In this document: positions 57,536 through 64,000 of the stretch, piece after piece
Numbering within the stretch: position 1 is the stretch's first letter
How the letters are laid out: the number at the start of each line of letters is the position of its first letter
From: Flavobacteriaceae bacterium
GTDB taxonomy: Bacteria > Bacteroidota > Bacteroidia > Flavobacteriales > Flavobacteriaceae
NCBI GenBank assembly: GCA_017857815.1
Contig: JAFMCL010000012.1
Coordinates: 1-64,000 of the forward strand
Length of the DNA stretch: 64,000 nucleotides
Direction of reading: 5' to 3'
Translations under genes and position numbers: made by a program
Notes under the pieces: model-generated
Seen by the model: the letters and a program-made list of their open reading frames with translations, nothing else
What the model was told of the DNA's origin: nothing
Database searches by the model: none

Positions 57536-57566
57536 TTGATGTTTTTTAAAGAAATTTGTATGTTTA
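57536..57566 (+). promoter_or_regulatory. Promoter of histidine kinase/response regulator pair
   Basis: TTG (57536-57538), 20-base spacer, TATGTTTA (57559-57566), one mismatch to TAnnTTTG at the last base. Start near 57570, about 37 bases before the TTG start codon. Confidence 0.45.
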
Positions 57567-57606
57567 AAAATGCTTATCTTAATAAATAATTAAACAATAA
57601 TAATCG

Positions 57607-59184
57607 TTGAAAAAAAATTTCTTCCTAACGTTGGTCAGCTTGATGATTATTTCAATTGTGGCAATTATTTCTGTACAAGTATATTGGATAATATCTGCAT
57701 GGGAAGACAAAGAAGAGGAGTTCAGCCTTGCCGTAAGGCAGTCTTTAAATTCAGTTTCTGTGATGATTGAAGAGCGGGAGATGTCTGATTATATTACAGC
57801 ATTCGAAAAGCTTCTCGACTCTGTTGGGACTCCAAACGATTCAAATTTTACGGATGTTTTTTTATTTATGGATGACGACATGACGTCTAATTTGACTTCT
57901 TTTTATGCATATGGTATTTTAGAAGAAAATTATATTCTTAATATTGACACCAAATTGGGAGAAGAGTCAAATGTTAAGGATTACAAAAAAGTAAAAACAA
58001 CAACGGTTTTAAATAATGATAAAATCTTTAATCGCGAAAATAAGTTGCCGTCTTCGATCGATAAATTAAGGTCTGTTGAACGGATCAACACATATGATCA
58101 GGTCAAATATCGCGCAGCTTTTTCTGACTACTCAAGCACCATTCCGATCCATAGGAGATTGAATGTTCAAGAACTTCAAACACTTTTAGAAGAAGAATTT
58201 AAGGATAAAAACATATTAACTTACTTTGAATTTGGGATTTATAATAACGGTTTGGCAACAAAGGTCAAGTCCAATAATTATAAAGAGGAACAAAAAGGAC
58301 CTAGATATGAAGCTTCAATTTTTACTGAAGATGGTAAAATAGATAGTCCTTATAAGCTGGTAGTTTCTTTTCCAGAAAAAAATAAATTTGTTTTTTCATC
58401 AATTATAAGCGTTGCTGGACTCTCAATTTTGTTGACTTTGTTTATAATAATTGTTTCTGCAACTGCAATTTATCAAATCATCCAGCAGAAAAAAGTTTCG
58501 GAGATGAAGTCTGATTTTATTAATAATATGTCTCACGAGTTTAAAACCCCAATTGCAACCATTAACCTCGCCCTAGATGCAATTTCAAATGCAAAAATAC
58601 TCTCAACCCCTTCCAAGGTGAAACAATATGTTCAAATGATTAGAGAGGAAAACAAACGAATGTTAACACAAGTGGAAAGTGTGTTATTGATCTCAAGACT
58701 TGAGAAAAGTTCGGCGCCGATCGCATTTAGTGACATTGATCTTAATGAAGCCATTCACAATGCAATTCGTCATGTTGATTTGTTGGTCAAAAGTAAAAAA
58801 GGATTCATAAGTACAAGCTTTGAGGCATCAGATACACTTTTTAAAGGAAATTTAAACCACATTACGAATTTGATTATTAACCTCTTGGACAACTCCATTA
58901 AATATTCTGATAATCCTCCAAAAATTAGGATTGCTACATCGAATACCAATAAGCATTTAATTTTTACAATTGAAGATAATGGAATTGGAATGAATCTGAC
59001 GACTCAGAAATTTGTGTTTGAAAAGTTTTACAGAGAACAGAGTGGAAATATTCATAACATCAAAGGGCATGGATTAGGTCTTTCTTATGTTAAAAAAATT
59101 GTAGATCTGCATAACGGTACAATCGACTTATTTAGTAATGTTGGGAAAGGAACAACTTTCACAATTAGTTTCCCTAAAATATAA
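57607..59184 (+). CDS. Sensor histidine kinase
   Basis: 525 aa from a TTG start at 57607. Two membrane spans: about 5-27 (LTLVSLMIISIVAIISVQVY) and about 258-283 (SSIISVAGLSILLTLFIIIV), enclosing a periplasmic sensor domain of some 230 residues with no recognisable fold. Phosphoacceptor H310 in MSHEFKTPIATI; ATP-binding N, G1 and G2 boxes NLLDNSIKYSDN, IEDNGIGMN, GHGLGLSYVKKIV. Its partner, the OmpR-type regulator, follows after 20 bases. Domain order resembles the RprX kinases of Bacteroides; the signal is unknown. Confidence 0.93.
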   Translation: MKKNFFLTLVSLMIISIVAIISVQVYWIISAWEDKEEEFSLAVRQSLNSVSVMIEEREMSDYITAFEKLLDSVGTPNDSNFTDVFLFMDDDMTSNLTSFYAYGILEENYILNIDTKLGEESNVKDYKKVKTTTVLNNDKIFNRENKLPSSIDKLRSVERINTYDQVKYRAAFSDYSSTIPIHRRLNVQELQTLLEEEFKDKNILTYFEFGIYNNGLATKVKSNNYKEEQKGPRYEASIFTEDGKIDSPYKLVVSFPEKNKFVFSSIISVAGLSILLTLFIIIVSATAIYQIIQQKKVSEMKSDFINNMSHEFKTPIATINLALDAISNAKILSTPSKVKQYVQMIREENKRMLTQVESVLLISRLEKSSAPIAFSDIDLNEAIHNAIRHVDLLVKSKKGFISTSFEASDTLFKGNLNHITNLIINLLDNSIKYSDNPPKIRIATSNTNKHLIFTIEDNGIGMNLTTQKFVFEKFYREQSGNIHNIKGHGLGLSYVKKIVDLHNGTIDLFSNVGKGTTFTISFPKI

Positions 59185-59204
59185 TGATAATATAAAACTA
59201 AGCT

Positions 59205-59909
59205 ATGAACACAGAACCTAAGAAAATATTAATTGTTGAAGATGATTTCAATTTTGGTAGTATACTAAAAGATTATCTGGCTTTAAATGATTACGACGTA
59301 ACCCTTGCAAAAAATGGAATTGAAGGATTTCAAAAGTTTAAGAAAGACACTTTTGATCTTTGCATTCTAGATGTAATGATGCCCTATAAAGATGGTTTTT
59401 CATTGGCCAAAGAGATACGTGAAAAAAATGAAGAAGTCCCACTGGTGTTCTTAACAGCAAAAAACTTAAAAGATGATGTTTTAAGAGGTTTCAAGTTAGG
59501 TGCAGACGATTATTTAACCAAGCCTTTTGATTCAGAAGTACTTTTGGCAAAAATAAAGGCAATTATAAATCGTAAGAACATTGTCAATATTCCAGAAACA
59601 GACACCTTCGAATTTACTGTTGGGAAGTTTAGCTATAACTCCAAACTAAGGTATTTAAACATCGCATCGCAAGAACCTCTCAAACTTTCTCCAAAAGAGA
59701 ACCAGCTGCTAAGGTTGCTTGTACTCCACGTAAATGATCTTTTACCAAGAGAAGTTGCGTTAAATAAAATTTGGAGAGACGATAACTATTTCACTTCGCG
59801 GAGTATGGATGTCTATATTGCTAAACTGCGAAAATATTTGAAAGCGGATAGTAATGTTGAAATCCTTAATATTCACGGAGAGGGCTTCAGATTGGTTGTC
59901 AATTCGTAG
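59205..59909 (+). CDS. OmpR/PhoB-family response regulator
   Basis: 234 aa. Receiver domain with acidic pocket E12-D13-D14 and phosphoacceptor D56 in LCILDVMMPYKDGF; the conserved lysine lies in YLTKPFDSEVLL. C-terminal winged-helix DNA-binding domain (LSPKENQLLRLLVLHVN, SRSMDVYIAKLRKYLK, ILNIHGEGFRLVV). Expected to be phosphorylated by the kinase encoded just upstream. Only one base separates its stop from that of the convergent xerD. Confidence 0.95.
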   Translation: MNTEPKKILIVEDDFNFGSILKDYLALNDYDVTLAKNGIEGFQKFKKDTFDLCILDVMMPYKDGFSLAKEIREKNEEVPLVFLTAKNLKDDVLRGFKLGADDYLTKPFDSEVLLAKIKAIINRKNIVNIPETDTFEFTVGKFSYNSKLRYLNIASQEPLKLSPKENQLLRLLVLHVNDLLPREVALNKIWRDDNYFTSRSMDVYIAKLRKYLKADSNVEILNIHGEGFRLVVNS

Positions 59910-59910
59910 T

Positions 59911-60810
59911 CTATCTATTTCTAGGATGAAACTTTTGCATCACTTGCTTGAGGTGCTTGTTATCCAAATGGGTGTAAACTTCCGTAGTGGTTATGCTTTC
60001 GTGTCCCATCATCAGTTGAATTGTTCTAAGGTCAGCACCATTTTCCAGTAAGTGCGTAGCAAATGAATGTCTAAAGGTGTGCGGACTGATGCTTTTATCG
60101 ATCCCAGCTTTTTGAGCTAGTTTTTTCACGATTGTAAAAATCATTGCTCGTGTCAGTTTCTTTCCATTTCTGTTTAAAAACAGAATATCCGAATCTTCTT
60201 TTGCCACCTTCATTTGACTGCGTATTTCCTCAATATAAATTTTAATATATTTTTTAGAATAGTTACCCAAAGGTACCAGTCGTTGTTTGTCTCCTTTTCC
60301 GGTGACCCGAATCAAATCCTCTTTAAAGAAGATATTAGAAAGACTTAGTTCGACCAGCTCACTTACCCTTAATCCACTGCCGTAGAGGGTTTCAACAATC
60401 GCCCGATTGCGATGCCCAAGTGCATTTCCAAGGTCTATTGCGGCAATGATGGTTTCAATTTCTGAAACATTTAAAGTTTCTGGAAGTTTCCTACCTAATT
60501 TAGGATTTTCTAACAAGTCAGTTGGTGCAGTTTTACGGTAACCTTCAAAAATCAAGAAATTAAAAAAACTTTTTAAACCAGAAATTCTTCGAGATTGAGT
60601 ATGGGGACTTTGAAATTTTGATTCTTCATAAATGAATAGCTGTACTGTTTCTTTCGAGCAATTCTTGGGGTTTTCCGTGATACCTTTTAGTTTCATAAAA
60701 TCCATTAACGCCACCACATCCATCCTGTAATTTTCAACAGTGTGCTGAGATAGACCTCTCTCAATTTTAAGGTAGATTCCGTAATCTTGTATACTGGATT
60801 TCCAATTCAA
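59911..60810 (-). CDS. xerD: Tyrosine recombinase XerD-type
   Basis: 299 aa from a TTG start at 60810. Site-specific recombinase of the XerC/XerD group; resolves chromosome dimers at dif. N-terminal SAM-like core-binding domain (residues 1-95), catalytic domain with R148 (GSGLRVSEL), K172 (GKGDKQRLVP), H244 and R247 (PHTFRHSFATHL), H270 (MMGHESITTTEVY) and Y279. No integrase accessory genes, direct repeats or phage genes are near, so a housekeeping Xer protein is preferred over a mobile-element integrase. No dif-like site was recognised here. Confidence 0.92.
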   Translation of the reverse strand: MNWKSSIQDYGIYLKIERGLSQHTVENYRMDVVALMDFMKLKGITENPKNCSKETVQLFIYEESKFQSPHTQSRRISGLKSFFNFLIFEGYRKTAPTDLLENPKLGRKLPETLNVSEIETIIAAIDLGNALGHRNRAIVETLYGSGLRVSELVELSLSNIFFKEDLIRVTGKGDKQRLVPLGNYSKKYIKIYIEEIRSQMKVAKEDSDILFLNRNGKKLTRAMIFTIVKKLAQKAGIDKSISPHTFRHSFATHLLENGADLRTIQLMMGHESITTTEVYTHLDNKHLKQVMQKFHPRNR

Positions 60811-60865
60811 AGTATTGTAAATTTAAGAAATTAATTGCACTTTTATTTTTGCTATTTTCCAAATA

Positions 60866-60896
60866 TTGGGCTGCTATTATATTTTGATTAATTTTG
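60866..60896 (+). promoter_or_regulatory. Promoter of aroQ
   Basis: TTG (60866-60868), 20-base spacer, TAATTTTG (60889-60896). Exact match to TTG-N20-TAnnTTTG; start near 60900, about 10 bases before the ATG. Confidence 0.65.
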
Positions 60897-60910
60897 TTGA
60901 AAATTAAAAA

Positions 60911-61330
60911 ATGAAGATTTCTATAATCAATGGACCAAACTTAAATCTCCTAGGAACTAGAGAACCTGGAGTTTACGGAAATCAAACATTTGAAAGCTAC
61001 TACCAGGCTTTACAAAAACAATTCCCTCAGGTAGTATTTGACTACTATCAGTCTAATGTAGAAGGGGAGTTGATCAACCGTCTTCAGGAGGTTGGGTTTT
61101 CCTCTGATGGTATTTTACTTAACGCTGGCGCCTACACACACACTTCAGTTGCTATAGGCGATGCCATTAAGTCCATTGACAGCCCTGTTCTTGAGATTCA
61201 TATTTCAAATACTTTTGCTCGCGAGGATTTTCGTCATACTTCCTATATTACTCCTGTTGCAAAAGGTTTGATCATTGGCTTTGGCTTGGACTCCTATCGT
61301 TTGGGTGTAGAAAGCTTTGTAGGCATCTAG
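60911..61330 (+). CDS. aroQ: 3-Dehydroquinate dehydratase, type II
   Basis: 139 aa. Third step of the shikimate pathway, feeding chorismate to MenF in this window. Active-site Tyr22 in REPGVYGNQ, NAGAYTHTSVAI, and His97/Arg108 in EIHISNTFAREDFRHTS. Complete; divergent from xerD. Confidence 0.96.
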   Translation: MKISIINGPNLNLLGTREPGVYGNQTFESYYQALQKQFPQVVFDYYQSNVEGELINRLQEVGFSSDGILLNAGAYTHTSVAIGDAIKSIDSPVLEIHISNTFAREDFRHTSYITPVAKGLIIGFGLDSYRLGVESFVGI

Positions 61331-61392
61331 CATTTGTTTATGGATTGCTTTTTCGGTTTGTTTCTAAATAAATTAATTCAGAATTCTAGTAA

Positions 61393-61413
61393 CTTTTTAT
61401 TATAAATAAAAAG
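61393..61413. terminator. AT-only hairpin between convergent aroQ and sialidase genes
   Basis: CTTTTTATT (61393-61401) and AATAAAAAG (61405-61413), perfect 9-bp arms with a 3-base loop, 62 bases after the aroQ stop and 106 bases from the sialidase stop. It could be a weak bidirectional terminator; no GC-rich stem. Confidence 0.4.
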
Positions 61414-61519
61414 CTTTAAGTTTCAATTGGTGATTTTCCGTATTATTAAAACATAATTTCATGAAGTAGAGTAGGAACCAAATCGACTGAAATACTCCCG
61501 AAATTGGATGTTGTATTTA

Positions 61520-62644
61520 TTAGGGTTTAGAGAGCTTATCCGCTCCTTCAGTCAGCCAATCTAAAGTTATTTTAGCAAAAACGTTTTCTTCATAATTATC
61601 TTTTTCAAAAAATACGCCAATATCACCATTTTTGAGAATACATAATGAAGAATATGCTGCTTCCCCTGCATAAACAGATTTACTATATTTCCAAGTTTTC
61701 CCTTCATCATAACTTATTTTTATAGTGAGATTTTTCCTCATATTTTTTGAATTCGCATTAGAGAATATCAATCGATTTTTAAGGAAGCCTTTCTTTGTAG
61801 AGGTATAGCGAATAAAGCTTGCGTTACAAGAAGCGTCTATTAAGGTTGAATCCGCTTTAGAATTCCAAGTGGTTCCTTTGTCCTTGGAAGTATGGACGAA
61901 TCGCACCCCACTTTTGTTCACTCGGCTATTGATCATCCAGGTTTCATCAACGAGTTCAACAATTTTAGATTCATCTCCAGGAATTATTGGGCTGTCGATT
62001 AAAAACCAAGTATCACCATGGTCTTTACTGCCAAAAACGTGTAGTCCATTATTCAAATTTACAAGCGTATGAAGTAAGATGCCCGATTGGGTTTGTATCC
62101 CTCTTCCAGAGGTTATGAATTTAAAATCTTTATGCCATTCTGGTTTTGAAATTTGATTGGTTATGTCGGTAGGTTTAGACCAAGTTCTTCCATGATCATT
62201 GCTGGAGACGTACCTAAGATAATAGACTTCAGGATTCGTGTTTAAATCCATATAATTGAAGAATAAAAAGATCTTTTCAGTGGTTTGATCTAAAATCATA
62301 GAGGGATCAGAGGCAGATTCTCCCAAAGGGAGGTCCACAATCGTTTTTATTTCAGACCATGTGACTCCATTGTCTTCGCTTCGTCGAAATACGATATTTA
62401 TGTCCTTGTTACTTCTCAGGTCATCACAATTTATTTTTCTTTCATCTATGGCAGCAATCAAATCTCCATTTTGAGCCATAATTAACGATGGGATTCTGTA
62501 ACAGGAAACATCCTGATTTACATCACTGCTAAAGAGATTTATAAATTTTATACTGTCTTGATCAGAAGCGGTATTTTTTGGAGACTTGCAGGAAAGTATT
62601 GCAAGCATAAGAATTATAAAAATATTTATTTTTTTCAAGTTCAT
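61520..62644 (-). CDS. Exo-alpha-sialidase lipoprotein (BNR/Asp-box)
   Basis: 374 aa from the ATG at 62644; the frame extends to 62716 but that lacks a signal peptide start. MNLKKINIFIILMLAILSC is a lipoprotein signal with lipidated C19. Six-bladed propeller sialidase features: arginine of the RIP motif in YRIPSLI, LIAAIDERK, five Asp-boxes (SEDNGVTW, SNDHGRTW, SKDHGDTW, SKDKGTTW, SYDEGKTW), and the tyrosine region GEAAYSSLCIL. It should release terminal sialic acids outside or at the outer membrane. It starts 1 base after the upstream membrane protein's stop, so the two form one operon. Confidence 0.9.
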   Translation of the reverse strand: MNLKKINIFIILMLAILSCKSPKNTASDQDSIKFINLFSSDVNQDVSCYRIPSLIMAQNGDLIAAIDERKINCDDLRSNKDINIVFRRSEDNGVTWSEIKTIVDLPLGESASDPSMILDQTTEKIFLFFNYMDLNTNPEVYYLRYVSSNDHGRTWSKPTDITNQISKPEWHKDFKFITSGRGIQTQSGILLHTLVNLNNGLHVFGSKDHGDTWFLIDSPIIPGDESKIVELVDETWMINSRVNKSGVRFVHTSKDKGTTWNSKADSTLIDASCNASFIRYTSTKKGFLKNRLIFSNANSKNMRKNLTIKISYDEGKTWKYSKSVYAGEAAYSSLCILKNGDIGVFFEKDNYEENVFAKITLDWLTEGADKLSKP

Positions 62645-62645
62645 A

Positions 62646-63749
62646 TTAGATTTTAATAAAAGTATTGTTTTTGTGCATGTACCATAATAATAAGTAGAGT
62701 AGTCCAAAACCTCCAATCGTATTAATCACTTCGTAATATGCACCCAAATATTTTTCCAGTCCAAACAATAAGTAGTTTGCAATTTTCGGAAAATTAAAGA
62801 CATGCGATAGGACATAGGCCGTGATTGCATTCCTACCAATTACTTTTAATGGAAAGGTCCATTTTATCTTACCCTTGACATCAATAACCCAATAAAAAAA
62901 TGCCAAAAGCAGATAACAAATACCTGAGGATGCAAGTACAAAAGAGCTTGTCCATATTTTTTTCACGATGGGGTGCCAGATTCCCCAAATCAGACCTATA
63001 GTTAATCCAATAACACCATAAATCATCAAATACATTGCAACTTTTTTTCTAGGATGTTTTGATTTAATTAACTCTCCTGCAAAAATTCCGGAGAGGGTAG
63101 TAGCCGTAAAGCCAAATCCACTGAGTAGCCAAGTATATTGAGTGCCATCATCAAATTTTCCAAAAACAAAACGATCAATGTACAATGCTAAATTTTGATC
63201 TGGAAGCAATTCACTCTGCCCAAGGCCCGGGATATTCGTAACGGACTGCAGCAATGCATAGCTAATGAGGCATGAGATAAAAACGAAGTAGCGCCATTTT
63301 TTTGTAAGGTGAATATAGCAGATGCAGGAAAAAAAATACCCAACAGCAATGGCTTGCAAGGTGTTGCTGAAAATCCGAAATTGTTCGGAATCAAACTTCA
63401 ATAGATTTCCCTGAACAACCCATCCAAGAATAAAGAGTAGAACAAAACGCTTGATAAGTTTCAAGTAAAGAGTGCTTTTAGAGGCGTTTTCTTGCATTCT
63501 TTTGGACAAAGAAAAAGGAATCACTGCTCCGACAACAAACAAGAACAAAGGCATTATGATGTCATAGAATGTAGAACCAAACCACTCTGGATGGATGAAC
63601 TGTTTTGCTAAAGTTTCAGTGAAAGATGTTCCTGCCGCCATATTTAGAGTTCTGAAAAATCGATCTGCAAAAATTATAAACAACATGTCAAAACCTCTTA
63701 ATGCATCAATTGAGAGGATGCGTTTTGACTTTATTAAATTTTGACTCAT
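62646..63749 (-). CDS. DUF5009/NagX-type membrane acyltransferase-like protein
   Basis: 367 aa, about ten membrane spans. N-terminal RILSIDALRGFDMLFIIFAD is the hallmark of the DUF5009/DUF1624 and heparan-alpha-glucosaminide N-acetyltransferase-like group. Other conserved parts are IMPLFLFVVGAVIPFS and the C-terminal IGRNAITAYVLSHVF. In Bacteroidetes this family often sits with sialic acid or amino sugar genes, as here next to a sialidase. It may move or acetylate sugar residues across the membrane; no direct evidence. First gene of the unit; no promoter recognised upstream. Confidence 0.85.
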   Translation of the reverse strand: MSQNLIKSKRILSIDALRGFDMLFIIFADRFFRTLNMAAGTSFTETLAKQFIHPEWFGSTFYDIIMPLFLFVVGAVIPFSLSKRMQENASKSTLYLKLIKRFVLLFILGWVVQGNLLKFDSEQFRIFSNTLQAIAVGYFFSCICYIHLTKKWRYFVFISCLISYALLQSVTNIPGLGQSELLPDQNLALYIDRFVFGKFDDGTQYTWLLSGFGFTATTLSGIFAGELIKSKHPRKKVAMYLMIYGVIGLTIGLIWGIWHPIVKKIWTSSFVLASSGICYLLLAFFYWVIDVKGKIKWTFPLKVIGRNAITAYVLSHVFNFPKIANYLLFGLEKYLGAYYEVINTIGGFGLLYLLLWYMHKNNTFIKI

Positions 63750-63902
63750 AAAAATCTATTGGGTTGGTTATGAAGTATTTTTTATACTATTTAAGTAAAT
63801 CTAATGATTAAATATTGGTCATACAAATCTTCTTAAAACAGTGATAAATGGTTTTGTAAAAAAGACAGCTGCGTTGTTTTACCCTATTGACTGTAAAGTA
63901 AT

Positions 63903-63953
63903 GCTGCTGATCTGTGTTTTCATAAATCAAATTATTTAAACGAAAACAGCAGC
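63903..63953. repeat. Long-loop inverted repeat GCTGCTG / CAGCAGC
   Basis: GCTGCTG (63903-63909) pairs with CAGCAGC (63947-63953), and inside GTTTTC (63916-63921) pairs with GAAAAC (63942-63947, sharing one base), leaving a bulge. Could be the stem of a structured RNA or a chance repeat. Confidence 0.3.
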
Positions 63954-63961
63954 TTGATTAT

Positions 63962-63989
63962 GGGGCTATATTATAGATATAGAGACCCC
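63962..63989. repeat. Bulged hairpin near window end
   Basis: GGGG-CTATAT (63962-63971), loop TATAG, ATATAG-AGA-CCCC (63977-63989): 10 base pairs with a 3-base bulge. No T-run. The surrounding gene beyond 64000 is not visible. Confidence 0.35.
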
Positions 63990-64000
63990 TGTAGTTTATT

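Larger units (their letters stand above)
63750..64000. other. Non-coding end of window with two hairpins
   Basis: No coding frame of credible length. Two inverted repeats lie at 63903-63953 and 63962-63989. The DUF5009 promoter should lie here but I could not recognise TAnnTTTG in the right orientation. Confidence 0.5.

Noticed and set aside
59911-60810. Phage or transposon integrase
   Set aside because: The tyrosine recombinase has no neighbouring mobile genes, repeats or attachment site and looks like housekeeping XerD.

Overview
The window reads as chromosomal core DNA of a Bacteroidota bacterium, most likely a flavobacterium (Flavobacteriia). This is inferred from content and not from any database search. 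The DNA is AT-rich and Shine-Dalgarno sequences are not evident. Several upstream regions carry the Bacteroidetes-type promoter TTG-N19/20-TAnnTTTG. Lineage-typical families are present: the Bacteroidetes-type RNA polymerase omega subunit, DUF6095, DUF6913, DUF4835, an OMP beta-barrel TonB-dependent receptor, menaquinone biosynthesis and EttA. I saw no tRNA, rRNA, CRISPR array, insertion sequence or prophage.

Layout. 1-1003 (-) is a secreted collagen-like Gly-X-Y protein whose 3' end lies outside the window. A 729-base stretch without genes but with perfect palindromes follows. 1733-8814 (-) is leuA-leuC-leuD-second LeuA paralogue-leuB plus a flavoprotein. 8962-12002 holds a helical-repeat protein, an RluA pseudouridine synthase and panB. 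12157-22281 (+) is dnaK and then a menaquinone operon (hotdog thioesterase, menF, menD, menB, menA, menC, a CPBP membrane protease, menE). 22278-30479 holds an acyl-CoA carboxylase beta subunit, ettA, fumC, a 57-aa membrane protein, a TonB-dependent receptor and an ArsC-like reductase. 30542-38820 (-) is translation-centred: thrS-infC-rpmI-rplT, DUF6095-murQ, icd, trmD-rplS and an HtrA/DegP protease. 38933-45472 holds dapF-GNAT-mltG, an RsmI-like methylase, a low-molecular-weight phosphatase, dnaA, a YbgC-type thioesterase and ribD. 45635-57507 (+) is a long run of housekeeping genes: prmC-ligA, DUF6913-dapA, bamD-rpoZ-coaBC-DUF4835, recN, fabI, and a YbbR/CdaR-like protein with coaE. 57607-61330 holds a histidine kinase/response regulator pair, xerD and aroQ. 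61520-63749 (-) is a two-gene unit of a membrane acyltransferase-like protein and a sialidase lipoprotein.

How the genes work together. The leu cluster makes leucine and, if the second LeuA-family enzyme is a citramalate synthase, could also feed isoleucine synthesis, because LeuCD and LeuB act on both sets of intermediates. The men cluster makes menaquinone, the respiratory quinone, but lacks a recognisable MenH. thrS-infC-rpmI-rplT and trmD-rplS supply the translation machinery. dapA, dapF, mltG and murQ handle peptidoglycan precursors and turnover, and bamD serves outer-membrane assembly.

The region is mostly ordinary core genome; I found no convincing new defence or mobile system. The most distinctive observations are an ATA start codon for infC, proved by an in-frame stop just upstream; -7 promoter elements placed so close to ATG that leaderless mRNAs are implied; a 22-bp perfect palindrome upstream of the collagen-like gene; an operator-like repeat over the recN promoter; a small membrane-protein gene whose stop overlaps that of its convergent neighbour; and a CPBP protease inside the menaquinone operon.
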